Shown here piece after piece: positions 8,801-15,950 of a stretch of DNA of 25,772 nt; the stretch's first letter is position 1; every line of letters starts with the position of its first letter. The notes beneath the pieces are model-generated. The model had not been told where the DNA came from, did no database searches, and saw nothing but the letters and a program-made list of their open reading frames with translations. The translations under genes were made by a program, and so were the position numbers. The stretch comes from Verrucomicrobiota bacterium (lineage in GTDB: Bacteria > Verrucomicrobiota > Verrucomicrobiia > Opitutales > Opitutaceae): the NCBI GenBank assembly GCA_023430565.1, contig JAEZAD010000079.1, positions 1 through 25,772 of the forward strand. The letters are read 5' to 3'.

Positions 8801-10314
8801 CGGCGCCTGGTATCCTGGATTCGGATATCACGGGTGCGGGCGGGGTGACGTTGCAGAACGGAAATCAGAGCACGGCGGTGACGACGGTCATGCGAACGCA
8901 AGGCTTCACGGGTGCGACGTCGGTGGCGGCGGGGACGCTGCGTTTCGCGGGTTCGTCCGAAGCGGTCGGCGAGAACATTTACGGGAGCGATATTTCGCTG
9001 GGTGCGGGCACGAAGGTGGAATTCAGCCGGAGCGACAGCCTGTATGGTTATTCCGGAGCGATTTCGGGAAGCGGGAGCGTGGTGAAGGCGGGGGCGGGCA
9101 CGCTGGTGTTATCGGGGGCGAGCAGTTACGGCGGCCAGACAACGGTGGGCGGCGGGACGTTGAAGGCGGCGGCGACGAATGCGTTGCCGGCGACGACGCG
9201 CGTGGCGGTGGCGAATGGAGCAACGCTGAATGTGGCGGCGGATCAGACGATCAACGGCTTCGTGAGCGGCGGGAGTTTTCTCGGATCGATCGTGGTGGAG
9301 GCTGCGCAGGTGTTGAACGTGACGCTGGGCGGGGCGGAGTGGGGGACGGAGTTCGGCGGGGTAATTTCGGGCGGCGGCGCGTTGAGGGTCGGTCGGAGCG
9401 ACTTCGGGCATGCGGTGATGCTGACGGGCAGCAATACCTACACGGGAGGGACGACGATCGAGGAGGATGGCGCGCTGGTGTTGGGCACGGGGTTTTCGCC
9501 GGGCGGGAGCATCGTGGGGAATGTGGTGAACCACGGCGTGCTGACGTTTCAGCCGGGAAATAATGTGGTTTTCGGCGGGGTGATTTCGGGGATGGGGCGC
9601 GTGACTCACGGGCTCGCGACGGGCGGGCCGGACCTCGCCGAGACGCGTCTCACCGCGGCGAATACCTATGCGGGCGGGACGCGGGTGTATGGCGGGGTGT
9701 TGTTCGCGATGAATGCGAACCCGAGCGAGTCGGCGACCGGATGGGGGCTCGTGGAGGTGCTTGATGGCGGGATTCTCGCGGGGACGGGGCGCGTGGCGGG
9801 ACCGCTGGTGGTCGATTTTGGCGGGATCGTCGCGCCGGCATCGGCGCTGGGAACGCCCGGAACGCTGCGGGTCGGGCCGACGACGTTTGGCGGCGAAGGG
9901 GAATTTATTTTCCAAATCGCCGATGCCGACGGAGTGGCGGGCACCGATTACAGTCTGCTGGCAATCAGCGGGCAACTGGCTCTTACGGCGACGGGCGCCG
10001 ACCGGTTTGCGATCCAGATGTTTTCGGTCGGCGCCAGCGGTGGGGTGGCGAGCTTCGATCCGGAGCAGGCTTACAGCTGGATGTTCGTGACGACGACGGG
10101 CGGGATCTCGGGTTTCGATCCGGCCAAATTCGATTTCGACCTGGAGAATTTCTCCGTGGGCCTAACGGGGTCGTTCAGCGTGGGTCACGTGGAGAACAGC
10201 CTGTTGATCAATTACTCGCCGGCGGCTATTCCCGAGCCGTCGACGTGGGTGTTGTTGGGAGCCGGACTGGCGGTGCTGCTGCTGGTATTCCGAGGTCGGG
10301 TGCGGCGGGGATGA
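5872..10314 (+). CDS. Giant autotransporter-repeat protein with PEP-CTERM sorting signal
   Basis: A 1480-residue exported surface or matrix protein. The N-terminus has a signal peptide with an arginine pair (RSLRRSGSVALVLFASADALFA). The body consists of about 13 autotransporter-associated beta-strand repeats of the form KTGAGTLTLNG, xNxYTGGTTI, xGTLxVG, separated by GxISGxG turns, which predict a long beta-helix. The last 27 residues are PEPSTWVLLGAG, a hydrophobic stretch and the basic tail RGRVRRG. This is the tripartite PEP-CTERM signal that exosortase processes in bacteria with extracellular polysaccharide. There is no C-terminal outer-membrane beta-barrel, so it is not a classical autotransporter. 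Codon use matches its neighbours. The ligand and role are unknown; adhesion or biofilm matrix is an inference. The exosortase is not in this window. Confidence 0.93.
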   Translation: MHPLFRSLRRSGSVALVLFASADALFAPPSVFAPIVPSGPNTFRFDDLANWTGGIVGNVFQHTPGPGEAVTFGEDTEIGAAGLTFSLGGIGSSLTLRSAGPADHALTLFGGLTLTGSSNGSTVVFGSTTAGEGLVLVLGDDLTFSVGTNDTLRIRGAIEDNSDGYALTKDGAGEMVLEAQTSHGGGTVVNDGTLRVDVSDALATEGAVLVNSSGTLSLQANQRVSELSGLGTVTLSNQSVLTIDPGAEADELFQGVIQGAGSVVKTGSGTQRLGGVNGYTNGTWVTGGTLVVGSDANLGAAPGGLFFDGGTLQLGGTFSSVRAVTVNSGGGNIDSDGHDLTLSGAISGAGELQKTGAGTLTLNGGNNSLAGYTTIVEGTLRAGAPGSLSANSVVRLNGGAFLDIAASSTIKGIHDHGWPYTGVVTIGSGAALTIAYGAEGAFEGTITGAGSLVKNGAGTQVFYDTDYTGGTTINEGRLQFGTGGSQGSLSGDVANNATLVFARDYYEFGGVISGGGDVEVSGVLELTAANSYTGGTLVRDYGMLILGNASGETLAAGGDVTLMGESTLRVDYDQTIRGLDSGDATSAVEIADGRTFTVNLPTGGTSTFAGEIFGGAGSVLKKDGPGTLYFFGTASAHLVSSFSFELEPSAPFSAWVAAGTLQIGDGGVDGIFLGDITVDSAGKVVVDRSDDNEFPFGFAGMGEVVKQGASNLTLTGENTFTGTLTIEDGTITVGADHAAAAGVRVVTNAGGTFAVGAGVTTGITVAGLTGTGATTIAAGKKLTVETVEPQSYAGAISGDGSLRKRGTAAYALSGANAYLGDTWIENGTLIAAAEGALSPGSVFRVNSGATLQVNSSNSIAGLDDFNPGASGTVNVTSAAVLTIDNGISNTFSGALAGAGGLTKTGAGVLTFAGGSTFSGAVRIEEGTIAVGAPVAFTAGEVTVEAGGMFDVANSTSVASLAGEGMTLVRAGATLTLAAPGILDSDITGAGGVTLQNGNQSTAVTTVMRTQGFTGATSVAAGTLRFAGSSEAVGENIYGSDISLGAGTKVEFSRSDSLYGYSGAISGSGSVVKAGAGTLVLSGASSYGGQTTVGGGTLKAAATNALPATTRVAVANGATLNVAADQTINGFVSGGSFLGSIVVEAAQVLNVTLGGAEWGTEFGGVISGGGALRVGRSDFGHAVMLTGSNTYTGGTTIEEDGALVLGTGFSPGGSIVGNVVNHGVLTFQPGNNVVFGGVISGMGRVTHGLATGGPDLAETRLTAANTYAGGTRVYGGVLFAMNANPSESATGWGLVEVLDGGILAGTGRVAGPLVVDFGGIVAPASALGTPGTLRVGPTTFGGEGEFIFQIADADGVAGTDYSLLAISGQLALTATGADRFAIQMFSVGASGGVASFDPEQAYSWMFVTTTGGISGFDPAKFDFDLENFSVGLTGSFSVGHVENSLLINYSPAAIPEPSTWVLLGAGLAVLLLVFRGRVRRG

Positions 10315-10325
10315 GCGGGTAGGGA

Positions 10326-10349
10326 ACTCGCGCGGAAGGGTGCGCGAGT
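10326..10349. terminator. Stem-loop after the PEP-CTERM gene
   Basis: A perfect 8-bp stem ACTCGCGC/GCGCGAGT with an 8-base loop begins 12 bases after the stop codon. No T-run follows, so it is either a weak or Rho-assisted end or an RNA-stabilising hairpin before the TonB-like gene. Confidence 0.4.
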
Positions 10350-10398
10350 GAAGGGGATCGCGCCGGAGTGGTGTTATGCCGGGCAACTCTCTCCGAAC

Positions 10399-11196
10399 AT
10401 GAAAGCACGATTCATCACTTTGATTTTGGCAGGTCTTGGCTGCGCGGCGGCTGCGATCGCGGCGCCGGCTCCCGATCCGGCTTATCGGCCGATGCGAGTC
10501 GTCCAGACCGAGATGGTGGTTTATCCCCGTCGCGTGCTGGATCTGGGGATACACAACGGTTACGCGATGGTGACGGTGCAGGTGGACGAGAAGGGCAACC
10601 TGACGGACCATCTGATCACCGGCTACAGTCACGAGGCGTTTGCGGATGCGGCGTTGACCGCGTTGAAGCGCTGGCGGTATGAGCCGGCGTGGTTGAATGG
10701 CGCGCCGCATGGGGCGACGTCCGATCTGACGTTCAATTTCGAGAGCCAGGGTTTGGTCGTCGTGGATTTGTCGGTCACGCGGTATGTCGAGATCCGCGAC
10801 TATCAGCTCCGGCCGAATCATTACACTTACGGCGTGAAGCGCATGAGTGAACTGGACCGGATCCCGACGCCGACAAAAGTGGTAACGCCGGTGTATCCGG
10901 TGGAGCCTTCACAGGCGCCGCGGGCGGCCAATGTGACGGTGACGTTCTATATCGATGAGAAGGGCCGCGTGCGGCTGCCGGCGGTGAGCCGTGCGTCGAC
11001 GGAGAATGACGCGATCTTTGCGAGCGCGGCGGTCGACGCGGTGTCGCAGTGGGAATTCGAGGCGCCGACGTCGGGGGGTGTGCCGGTCCTGGTGCTGGCG
11101 CGGCAGGAATTCAAGTTCCGTCCGGATCAGCCGGTGGCGAGTGGTGGGATGACGGCGCAGACGCCGGCGCCCACGGCTCCGGTGGACGCGAACTGA
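10399..11196 (+). CDS. Periplasmic protein with two TonB C-terminal-like domains
   Basis: A 265-residue protein with an N-terminal signal peptide (MKARFITLILAGLG to about residue 22). Two copies of the TonB_C fold follow. The first is near 38-116, with VTVQVDEKGNLTDHLI and ALTALKRWRYEPA. The second is near 162-240, with VTFYIDEKGRVRLPAV and AVDAVSQWEFEAP. It lacks the TM anchor plus Pro-rich linker of a true energy-transducing TonB, so it is probably a periplasmic relative that docks to outer-membrane receptors or envelope complexes. The chosen ATG gives the signal peptide; a longer frame from 10348 overlaps a stem-loop. It lies 84 bp behind the PEP-CTERM gene and may be read with it. Exact role unknown. 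Confidence 0.85.
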   Translation: MKARFITLILAGLGCAAAAIAAPAPDPAYRPMRVVQTEMVVYPRRVLDLGIHNGYAMVTVQVDEKGNLTDHLITGYSHEAFADAALTALKRWRYEPAWLNGAPHGATSDLTFNFESQGLVVVDLSVTRYVEIRDYQLRPNHYTYGVKRMSELDRIPTPTKVVTPVYPVEPSQAPRAANVTVTFYIDEKGRVRLPAVSRASTENDAIFASAAVDAVSQWEFEAPTSGGVPVLVLARQEFKFRPDQPVASGGMTAQTPAPTAPVDAN

Positions 11197-11230
11197 CGCG
11201 GCGGCGGCGAGCGTCGAGGCAAGGTCGAAG

Positions 11231-11259
11231 ACCCGGTGCGAGAAGCGCCGGGTTTTTTT
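11231..11259 (+). terminator. Rho-independent terminator after the TonB-like gene
   Basis: The 9-bp stem ACCCGGTGC/GCGCCGGGT (one G-T pair) with loop GAGAA is followed by seven T residues. It begins 34 bases after the stop codon. Confidence 0.9.
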
Positions 11260-11262
11260 GTT

Positions 11263-11297
11263 AACCGCAGAGGACGCGAAGGACGCGGATGACGCGG
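11263..11297. repeat. Dispersed CGCAGAGGACGCGAAGGACG-type repeat
   Basis: Purine-rich direct units GGACGCGAA, GGACGCGGAT and GACGCGGCG follow AACCGCAGA. They are related to the run at 16-54. The repeat directly follows the T-run of the terminator. Confidence 0.5.
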
Positions 11298-11334
11298 CGG
11301 ACGGAAAAGGGAAAGGCGGGCTGTGGCTGTATGC

Positions 11335-11424
11335 CACTCTGAGCGCAGCGAATCCATTTCGAACTACCGCGTTGGCGGTAACGGCGAAGCGTTCACTGGA
11401 TTCTTCGCTTCGCTCAGAATGACA
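11335..11424. repeat. Inverted-repeat element with AATCCA/TGGATT inner ends
   Basis: The left arm (11335-11356, CTCTGAGCGCAGCGAATCCA) is the reverse complement, with a three-base gap and small differences, of the right arm at 11397-11421. The right arm plus three bases is the exact 27-bp repeat also found at 1027-1053. The arms enclose about 40 bases. This has the form of a small palindromic dispersed element; it has no gene of its own. Confidence 0.65.
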
Positions 11425-11472
11425 GCCACGCTTCGGCGCTCGACTACTTAACGTTTCTCGCGGGGCACCACT

Positions 11473-12081
11473 CTAGCAGCTGGAGGCTTCGCGGATGTAG
11501 GCGGCGAGCGTGACGCGGAGTTGTTGGCGGGCGCGGTAAAGGCGGGTCTCGACGCCGCGTTCGGAGCATTGCGCGATCTCGGCGATTTCGCGGTAGGAGA
11601 GGTGTTGGTAGTGGTGCAGCAGGATCGCGCTGCGGAGATCGGGGGGGAGTGAGCCGATCGCTTCGCGGACGGCGCGTTCGAGTTCGTCGCGGGCCACCGA
11701 AGCGCCCGGTTCGGGTTCGTCGCTGGCGAGGTCGGGAAAGGGCAGGAGGTCGCGGCCTTCGTCGTCTTCGTGCGAGGGCGTGTCGAGCGACACGGCGGGA
11801 TGGCGGCGTTTCCAGCGGTGGTGGTTGTGACAGAGGTTCGTGAGCGTGGTGAACAGCCACGCGGAGAGGTTGGTGTCCTCGCGGAGGCGCGCGCGATTCT
11901 GGTAGAGGCGAACGAAGACGTTGGCGACGAGGTCGTGGGCGTCGGCCGAGTTCTGCAGGTAGCGATACGCGTAGGAAAGCAGCGGCCGCTGCCAACGGGC
12001 GATGAGCCGGTTCAGCGCGGTGGTGTCGCCCTGTTGAAGGGCGACGAGACTGGCGTGATCGGTGGCGGGGTCGGGGGACAC
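11473..12081 (-). CDS. ECF-type RNA polymerase sigma factor (CnrH position)
   Basis: A 202-residue extracytoplasmic-function sigma factor. Region 2 spans about 22-95 and contains LLSYAYRYLQNSADAHDLVANVFVRLY and the promoter-melting helix NLSAWLFTTLTNLCHNHHRWKRR. Region 4 spans about 138-192 with IGSLPPDLRSAILLHHYQHL and the helix-turn-helix SYREIAEIAQCSERGVETRLYRARQQL. The linker is acidic. The start is GTG at 12081, 18 bases after the stop of the sensor-like gene, with no Shine-Dalgarno sequence. It is the last gene of a cassette in the order membrane protein, sensor, sigma, as in cnrYXH. Targets are unknown, and autoregulation is likely for this class. Confidence 0.93.
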   Translation of the reverse strand: MSPDPATDHASLVALQQGDTTALNRLIARWQRPLLSYAYRYLQNSADAHDLVANVFVRLYQNRARLREDTNLSAWLFTTLTNLCHNHHRWKRRHPAVSLDTPSHEDDEGRDLLPFPDLASDEPEPGASVARDELERAVREAIGSLPPDLRSAILLHHYQHLSYREIAEIAQCSERGVETRLYRARQQLRVTLAAYIREASSC

Positions 12082-12099
12082 AGGCGCTGGGGAGGGCGC

Positions 12100-12552
12100 T
12101 CAGTTGACCAGTTCGAGATTGGAGTCGGAACGTGCGACCATCCCGAGATAGCGGGTGCGCTGCTCGGGTGTCATGACGTCGGCGGTGGCGAGAACGAGAC
12201 GGCGGGTGGATTCGAGGCACTCGCGGTTGATGTTGCGGCGGGTTTCGACGAAGCGGGCGAATTCGAGGAAATCGACCTGGTCGGTGTTGCGGCGGGTTTC
12301 CTCGAAGGCGACGAATTCGGCCTGCATGCGGGCGACGTCGGCGGCGAGGGCACGGAGGCGCGGGCTGGAGGCTTCGTGAAGCTCCTTGATGCGCGCGAAT
12401 TGGTCGGCGGAGAGATCGAGCTCGGTGCGAATCCAGGAGAGCTGGCCGTCGAGCGAATCGAGGCCGGCGGGCCGGTGCAGGGCGTAATAGCCGAAGTGGG
12501 CGCCGGCACCGACGGCGAGGCCGACGAGGAGGGTGAGGGCGGTGCGGTTCAT
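12100..12552 (-). CDS. Membrane-anchored periplasmic sensor, CnrX/metal-resistance-like
   Basis: A 150-residue protein with one N-terminal TM or anchor segment (about 4-24), followed by an all-helical periplasmic domain. LDLSADQFARIKELHEAS (45-62) and the end motif DVMTPEQRTRYLGM (125-138) are typical of the CpxP/Spy/CnrX-like helical hairpin family, often annotated as periplasmic heavy-metal sensor. Its length (150) is close to that of CnrX (148). Only one histidine (H59) lies in the periplasmic part, so the His-rich metal site of CnrX is not conserved and the signal may not be nickel or cobalt. Its start overlaps the previous stop as ATGA, which implies translational coupling with the gene at 12549-12887. 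Confidence 0.75.
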   Translation of the reverse strand: MNRTALTLLVGLAVGAGAHFGYYALHRPAGLDSLDGQLSWIRTELDLSADQFARIKELHEASSPRLRALAADVARMQAEFVAFEETRRNTDQVDFLEFARFVETRRNINRECLESTRRLVLATADVMTPEQRTRYLGMVARSDSNLELVN

Positions 12553-12887
12553 CGCGTCTGGGCGAAGGTGTTGTCGGCCTTCAAGAGGGGATCGATGAGT
12601 TGCAGGTAGCTGCGGGCGAGTTGGGCGCTGCGTTCGCGCTGCTGCTGGTTGACACGGACTTCGGCGAGGAAGAGTCCGAGCAAGGCGCAGCTGGCGACAA
12701 ACATCGCCGCAAAGGGCAGGCGTGCAAACCAAGCGTCGACGCCGGCCCACCAGCCGCGGCGGCCGTGGCTGGCTTCCTCGGCGAGGGCGATGCGGCGCCA
12801 GACTTCGGACGTGAGGCGCGACGAAGGGTCGGGGGTGTTGGACCAGTGATCGAGGAGGGGATCGAGAGGGTCGGGGTTCGAATGCAT
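12549..12887 (-). CDS. Small single-pass membrane protein, likely anti-sigma (CnrY position)
   Basis: A 112-residue protein with a 55-residue N-terminal cytoplasmic part (PSSRLTSEVWRRIALAEEAS, 21-40, predicted helix), one TM segment (about 57-76, LPFAAMFVASCALLGLFLAE) and a short periplasmic helix. This matches the layout of small anti-sigma factors such as CnrY, in which the cytoplasmic helix clamps the ECF sigma. No zinc HxxxCxxC motif is present. It is the first gene of the three-gene cassette and overlaps the sensor gene by four bases. The start is ATG at 12887; an in-frame GTG at 12923 would add 12 residues. The anti-sigma role is inferred from position and topology. Confidence 0.7.
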   Translation of the reverse strand: MHSNPDPLDPLLDHWSNTPDPSSRLTSEVWRRIALAEEASHGRRGWWAGVDAWFARLPFAAMFVASCALLGLFLAEVRVNQQQRERSAQLARSYLQLIDPLLKADNTFAQTR

Positions 12888-13015
12888 GGCGGGACGTGGA
12901 GCGACAGCTCTGCGGTATAACACCGGTGCGCGGGAAAGCCCTTCGAAAAACGGGCGAGGCTCCCGCGAAGCAGCGATCGGGCGAAAAGCTCACGCTTTCC
13001 GCGACGATACGGGCC

Positions 13016-14401
13016 TTACTGGTAGAGCCAGTAGCGCTGGCTGGCTTTGCGGTAATTTTGGCCGCGGCGCTGCCATTCGGCGATCCAGGCGGTGACGTTG
13101 GTCTGGGCGCCGTTGCGCTGGAGGGTGCGGAAAAATTCCTCGGAGCCCATGTGCCGGAGGAAACCGCTGGCGGCGGTGTCGGTGACGGCGAACGGGTTTT
13201 TGCGATCGAAGCGGCAGCCCATGACCATCAGGTGGAAACTCAAGGCGGTCGGGTCCCAATCGTCCCAGTCGTTGACCTCGACGAAGACCCCGGTGGCGGG
13301 TTTGCCGTCGCGACCGGGCACGCTGACGCGGCGGAAGCCGATGCCGGGAATATCCAGCTGGCGCAACTCGCGTTCGAGGACGTCGCTTTTCACCGTCTTG
13401 TGCGAGAGGCCGCGAAAGGCGTAGTGATTGCCGACGCCGTGGCGAAAACCGATGTCGAAGCCGACGCGCGGATCGAGGTAGGTGCCGAGGCCGACCATGG
13501 CGTAACCGATGACGGCGGAGAAATCCTGGACCATCGGCGAGGTGGGGATCCACTGCAGGCCGGTCTCGGGCCAGCGCATGTTGCGCCGCCAGCCGCGCAT
13601 GGGAACGACGGTCAGGCGGCCGTTGGCACGCGCGGTTTCGGGAATGGCGAGGACGCCGGGGAGTTCTTTCGCGATGCGGGCGAGCTCGGCGATGGTGAGG
13701 CCGTGGACATAGGGAACGCGGAAAGCGCCGACGTAGTTGTTGGTGGAATACTTCGCGTCGAGGAGCGGGCCGCTGACTTTGATGCCCCCGAGCGGATTGG
13801 GGCGGTCGAGGACGATGACTTCGACGTTGTGCTGGAAGCACGCTTCCATGGTCCACTTCATCGCACTGACGTAGGTGTAGCTGCGGGTGCCGACGTCCTG
13901 GAGATCGATCACCATGGCGTGAAGGCCCTGGAGCATTTCCTTCGTGGGACGGCGGTTCTTGCCGTAGAGGGAGTAGACGGGCAGGCCGGTGCGCGGGTCG
14001 GTGCGGTTGGGGATGAGGACCTCGGCTTTTTCGTTGCCGTAGATGCCGTGCTCGGGGCCGAAGAGCGCGACGAGTTTCGACTGCCGGGAGCGGAGCAGCA
14101 CGTCGATCGTGCTGATGCCGTTGCGATTCACGCCGGCGGGGTGCGTGAGAAGGCCGAGGCGTTTGCCTTTGACAGCTGCGAAGCCGGTCGACTCGAGCAC
14201 GTCGATGCCGAGCATGAGCTGCGCGGGCACGGGGGTGACATTTGGAGGCGTGAAACGGGTGGTCGTCGGCGGCGGGTTGACCGCACGGGCGGTCGCGGGA
14301 CGGGTGGGTGGCTGGCTGGCGCTGCACCCCAACAAGCCGAGAAGCAGAGCGACGAGAGCGAGCGTGCGGTCGAGGGAAAAGAGACGGCGAATCCCAGGCA
14401 T
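13016..14401 (-). CDS. namZ: Exo-beta-N-acetylmuramidase NamZ-like lipoprotein (DUF1343, GH171)
   Basis: A 461-residue protein. NamZ enzymes cut N-acetylmuramic acid from the non-reducing end of peptidoglycan fragments for recycling. Family motifs are LTHPAGVN (85-92), FGPEHGIYG (114-122), DLQDVGTRSYTY (166-177) and VLDRPNPLGG (197-206), and the length fits the DUF1343/GH171 family. The N-terminus is a lipoprotein signal with lipobox LLGC, so C26 should be lipidated and the enzyme anchored facing the periplasm. A Pro/Thr-rich tether (30-60) follows. It lies between glycerate kinase and the ECF cassette on the same strand. No murQ, murK or amidase is nearby. Confidence 0.93.
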   Translation of the reverse strand: MPGIRRLFSLDRTLALVALLLGLLGCSASQPPTRPATARAVNPPPTTTRFTPPNVTPVPAQLMLGIDVLESTGFAAVKGKRLGLLTHPAGVNRNGISTIDVLLRSRQSKLVALFGPEHGIYGNEKAEVLIPNRTDPRTGLPVYSLYGKNRRPTKEMLQGLHAMVIDLQDVGTRSYTYVSAMKWTMEACFQHNVEVIVLDRPNPLGGIKVSGPLLDAKYSTNNYVGAFRVPYVHGLTIAELARIAKELPGVLAIPETARANGRLTVVPMRGWRRNMRWPETGLQWIPTSPMVQDFSAVIGYAMVGLGTYLDPRVGFDIGFRHGVGNHYAFRGLSHKTVKSDVLERELRQLDIPGIGFRRVSVPGRDGKPATGVFVEVNDWDDWDPTALSFHLMVMGCRFDRKNPFAVTDTAASGFLRHMGSEEFFRTLQRNGAQTNVTAWIAEWQRRGQNYRKASQRYWLYQ

Positions 14402-14468
14402 TGGCGGCTGACTGTGTGGGGCAGAGCGGCTCCGTCGAGAGGGAATGGCGGAGGAAGCGTGAGTGTTG

Positions 14469-14525
14469 CGCGAAAATCTTTTCGCGAGGGGCGCGGGTTG
14501 GAATCGCCTGCGAGCGGGCTCCTAC
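14469..14525. repeat. Palindrome pair, REP-like, overlapping the glycerate kinase stop
   Basis: A perfect 18-bp palindrome CGCGAAAATCTTTTCGCG (14469-14486) is followed by GAATCGCCTGCGAGCGGGCT and CCTAC (14501-14525). On the minus strand the latter reads TAGGAGCCCGCTCGCAGGCG and contains the small hairpin GCCTGC-GA-GCGGGC. The TAG stop of the kinase (14522-14524) lies inside this element. The form is that of bacterial REP sequences. Confidence 0.55.
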
Positions 14526-15700
14526 GGTTGGTGGGACGGGGAGAACGTCGCGAGGAGGGCGGATGCAAGGAGCGCGGACGTGTGGCGAAGGGCGTCAGGG
14601 AGCGGAAGGTCGGGCGGCGTGATCGCGTGGAGCGAGGGATCGGCGAGTGCGAGGTCGGACGGAATCGCGCCGGCGAAAACGTGGACGGGCTTGCCGAGAG
14701 AGCGGGCGCGAAAGACGACGGCGCCGGGGCCTTTGCCGCCGAGCGAGGTGGCGTCGTAGCGGCCTTCGCCGGTGAGGACGAGATCGGCGGCGGCGATGCG
14801 CGCGTCGAGATCGAGCCAGGCGGAAACGAGCGAGAAGCCGGGCAGGAGTTTGGCGCGGGCGGCGCACATGAGTCCGAACGCGATGCCGCCGGCGGCGCCC
14901 GCGCCGGGGAGGTCGAGGAGTGCGGCGGGCTGGGCGTGATGATCGAGAAGAAGTTGCGCGAGGCGTGCGCTGGCTTGCTCGAGCGGGGCAAGGTCGGGGG
15001 GTTGAAGGCCTTTTTGCGGGCCGAACGTGGCGGTGCAACCGCGCGGGCCGAGAAGCGGATTGACCACATCGCACGCGATGCGAATCGGCGGGAGCGCGGG
15101 GTCGACAGCGCCGGTGAGACGGGCGATGTGCGGCCACTCGCGGGGGGCGGGAGCGGAGATGCGTTGACCGGTGGCGGTTTCGAAATTGAGACCGAGTGCG
15201 GCGAGTGCGCCGGCGCCGAGGTCGTTGGTGGCGCTGCCGCCGACGCCGAGGAGAATTCCGGCGGCGCCGGCGTGTGCGGCGGCGGAGAGGAGTTCGCCGG
15301 TGCCGGCAGACGTCGTGTGCCAGGGACGGCGTTCGCTGGGCGCGAGAAGGGCGAGACCGCTGGCGGCGGCCATTTCTACGATGGCGATGGGCGCGTCGGG
15401 CGACGTGGTGGAGGGCAGGTCGAGCAGGGAGCGCGCGGCGGCGGGAATTTGCCGGAACGGGACGAGTCCGAAGGGAGCGTCGACGGACTGGCCGCTTGGA
15501 CCGGTGACGCGGCGGACCTCGAGTTTGCCGGCGGCTGCGTGCGTGAGAATCGCGGCGAAACCTTCGCCACCGTCGGTAAGCGGGGCGCGATCGAATTGCC
15601 AGTCGGGGTGAGGAGTGCAGAGCGCGTCGGCGGCGGCATCGCAGGCGGCGTCGGCGGGGAGCGAGTCCTTGAATTTGTCGAAAGCGAGGAGCACGCGCAT
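14522..15700 (-). CDS. Glycerate 2-kinase (GarK/GlxK type)
   Basis: Phosphorylates D-glycerate to 2-phosphoglycerate in the cytoplasm, feeding glyoxylate, glucarate or serine-derived carbon into glycolysis. The 392-residue protein begins MRVLLAFDKFKDSLPADAA, the conserved N-terminus of the family. It has DGGEGF (43-48), LLGVGGSATNDLGAGAL (150-166) and the C-terminal glycine loop TGEGRYDATSLGGKGP (310-325). The length is normal (about 380). The frame stays open far upstream, antisense to the ribonucleotide reductase gene, but that is a shadow; the ATG at 15700 is the family start. The TAG stop lies in a REP-like element. NamZ is next downstream, with no clear metabolic link. Confidence 0.95.
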   Translation of the reverse strand: MRVLLAFDKFKDSLPADAACDAAADALCTPHPDWQFDRAPLTDGGEGFAAILTHAAAGKLEVRRVTGPSGQSVDAPFGLVPFRQIPAAARSLLDLPSTTSPDAPIAIVEMAAASGLALLAPSERRPWHTTSAGTGELLSAAAHAGAAGILLGVGGSATNDLGAGALAALGLNFETATGQRISAPAPREWPHIARLTGAVDPALPPIRIACDVVNPLLGPRGCTATFGPQKGLQPPDLAPLEQASARLAQLLLDHHAQPAALLDLPGAGAAGGIAFGLMCAARAKLLPGFSLVSAWLDLDARIAAADLVLTGEGRYDATSLGGKGPGAVVFRARSLGKPVHVFAGAIPSDLALADPSLHAITPPDLPLPDALRHTSALLASALLATFSPSHQP

Positions 15701-15950
15701 CGGGTCGATGAAAAAGTGGGATGAGAGCGAAGCGACGGAAAATTTTTGTTGGAGCCGCACGGACCGAGGAGGGAGATGCGCAGAAATTGGCCGGGATGCT
15801 GACGCGTTTCCGGCGGTGATTTTCGGCGCGACATAAACGAAGCTACTTGGCGGGCGCGGTGTTCTCCTGCGAGGAGCGCCGCCGAGGCGAAGGGAGGGCG
15901 GGTTTCCGGCGACAAGATATGAGCCATGAAGGTGCGTTATAGTTGGGGAG
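15701..15950. other. Intergenic space between divergent glycerate kinase and nrdJ
   Basis: Holds the presumed promoter of glycerate kinase. It also holds a hairpin-prone stretch near 15868-15888 (CTCCTGCGAGGAG). No gene, riboswitch consensus or T-rich terminator was seen. In particular, the B12-box core GCCACTG of cobalamin riboswitches is absent here and in the nrdJ leader to 16093. Confidence 0.5.

Noticed and set aside
7222..8901. Minus-strand 559-codon frame inside the PEP-CTERM gene
   Set aside because: It is an antisense shadow of repetitive glycine/threonine codons; no start context or family features.
12896..15724. Plus-strand 942-codon frame opposite namZ and glycerate kinase
   Set aside because: Glu/Gly/Ala-rich antisense translation with no domain; the minus-strand genes are certain.
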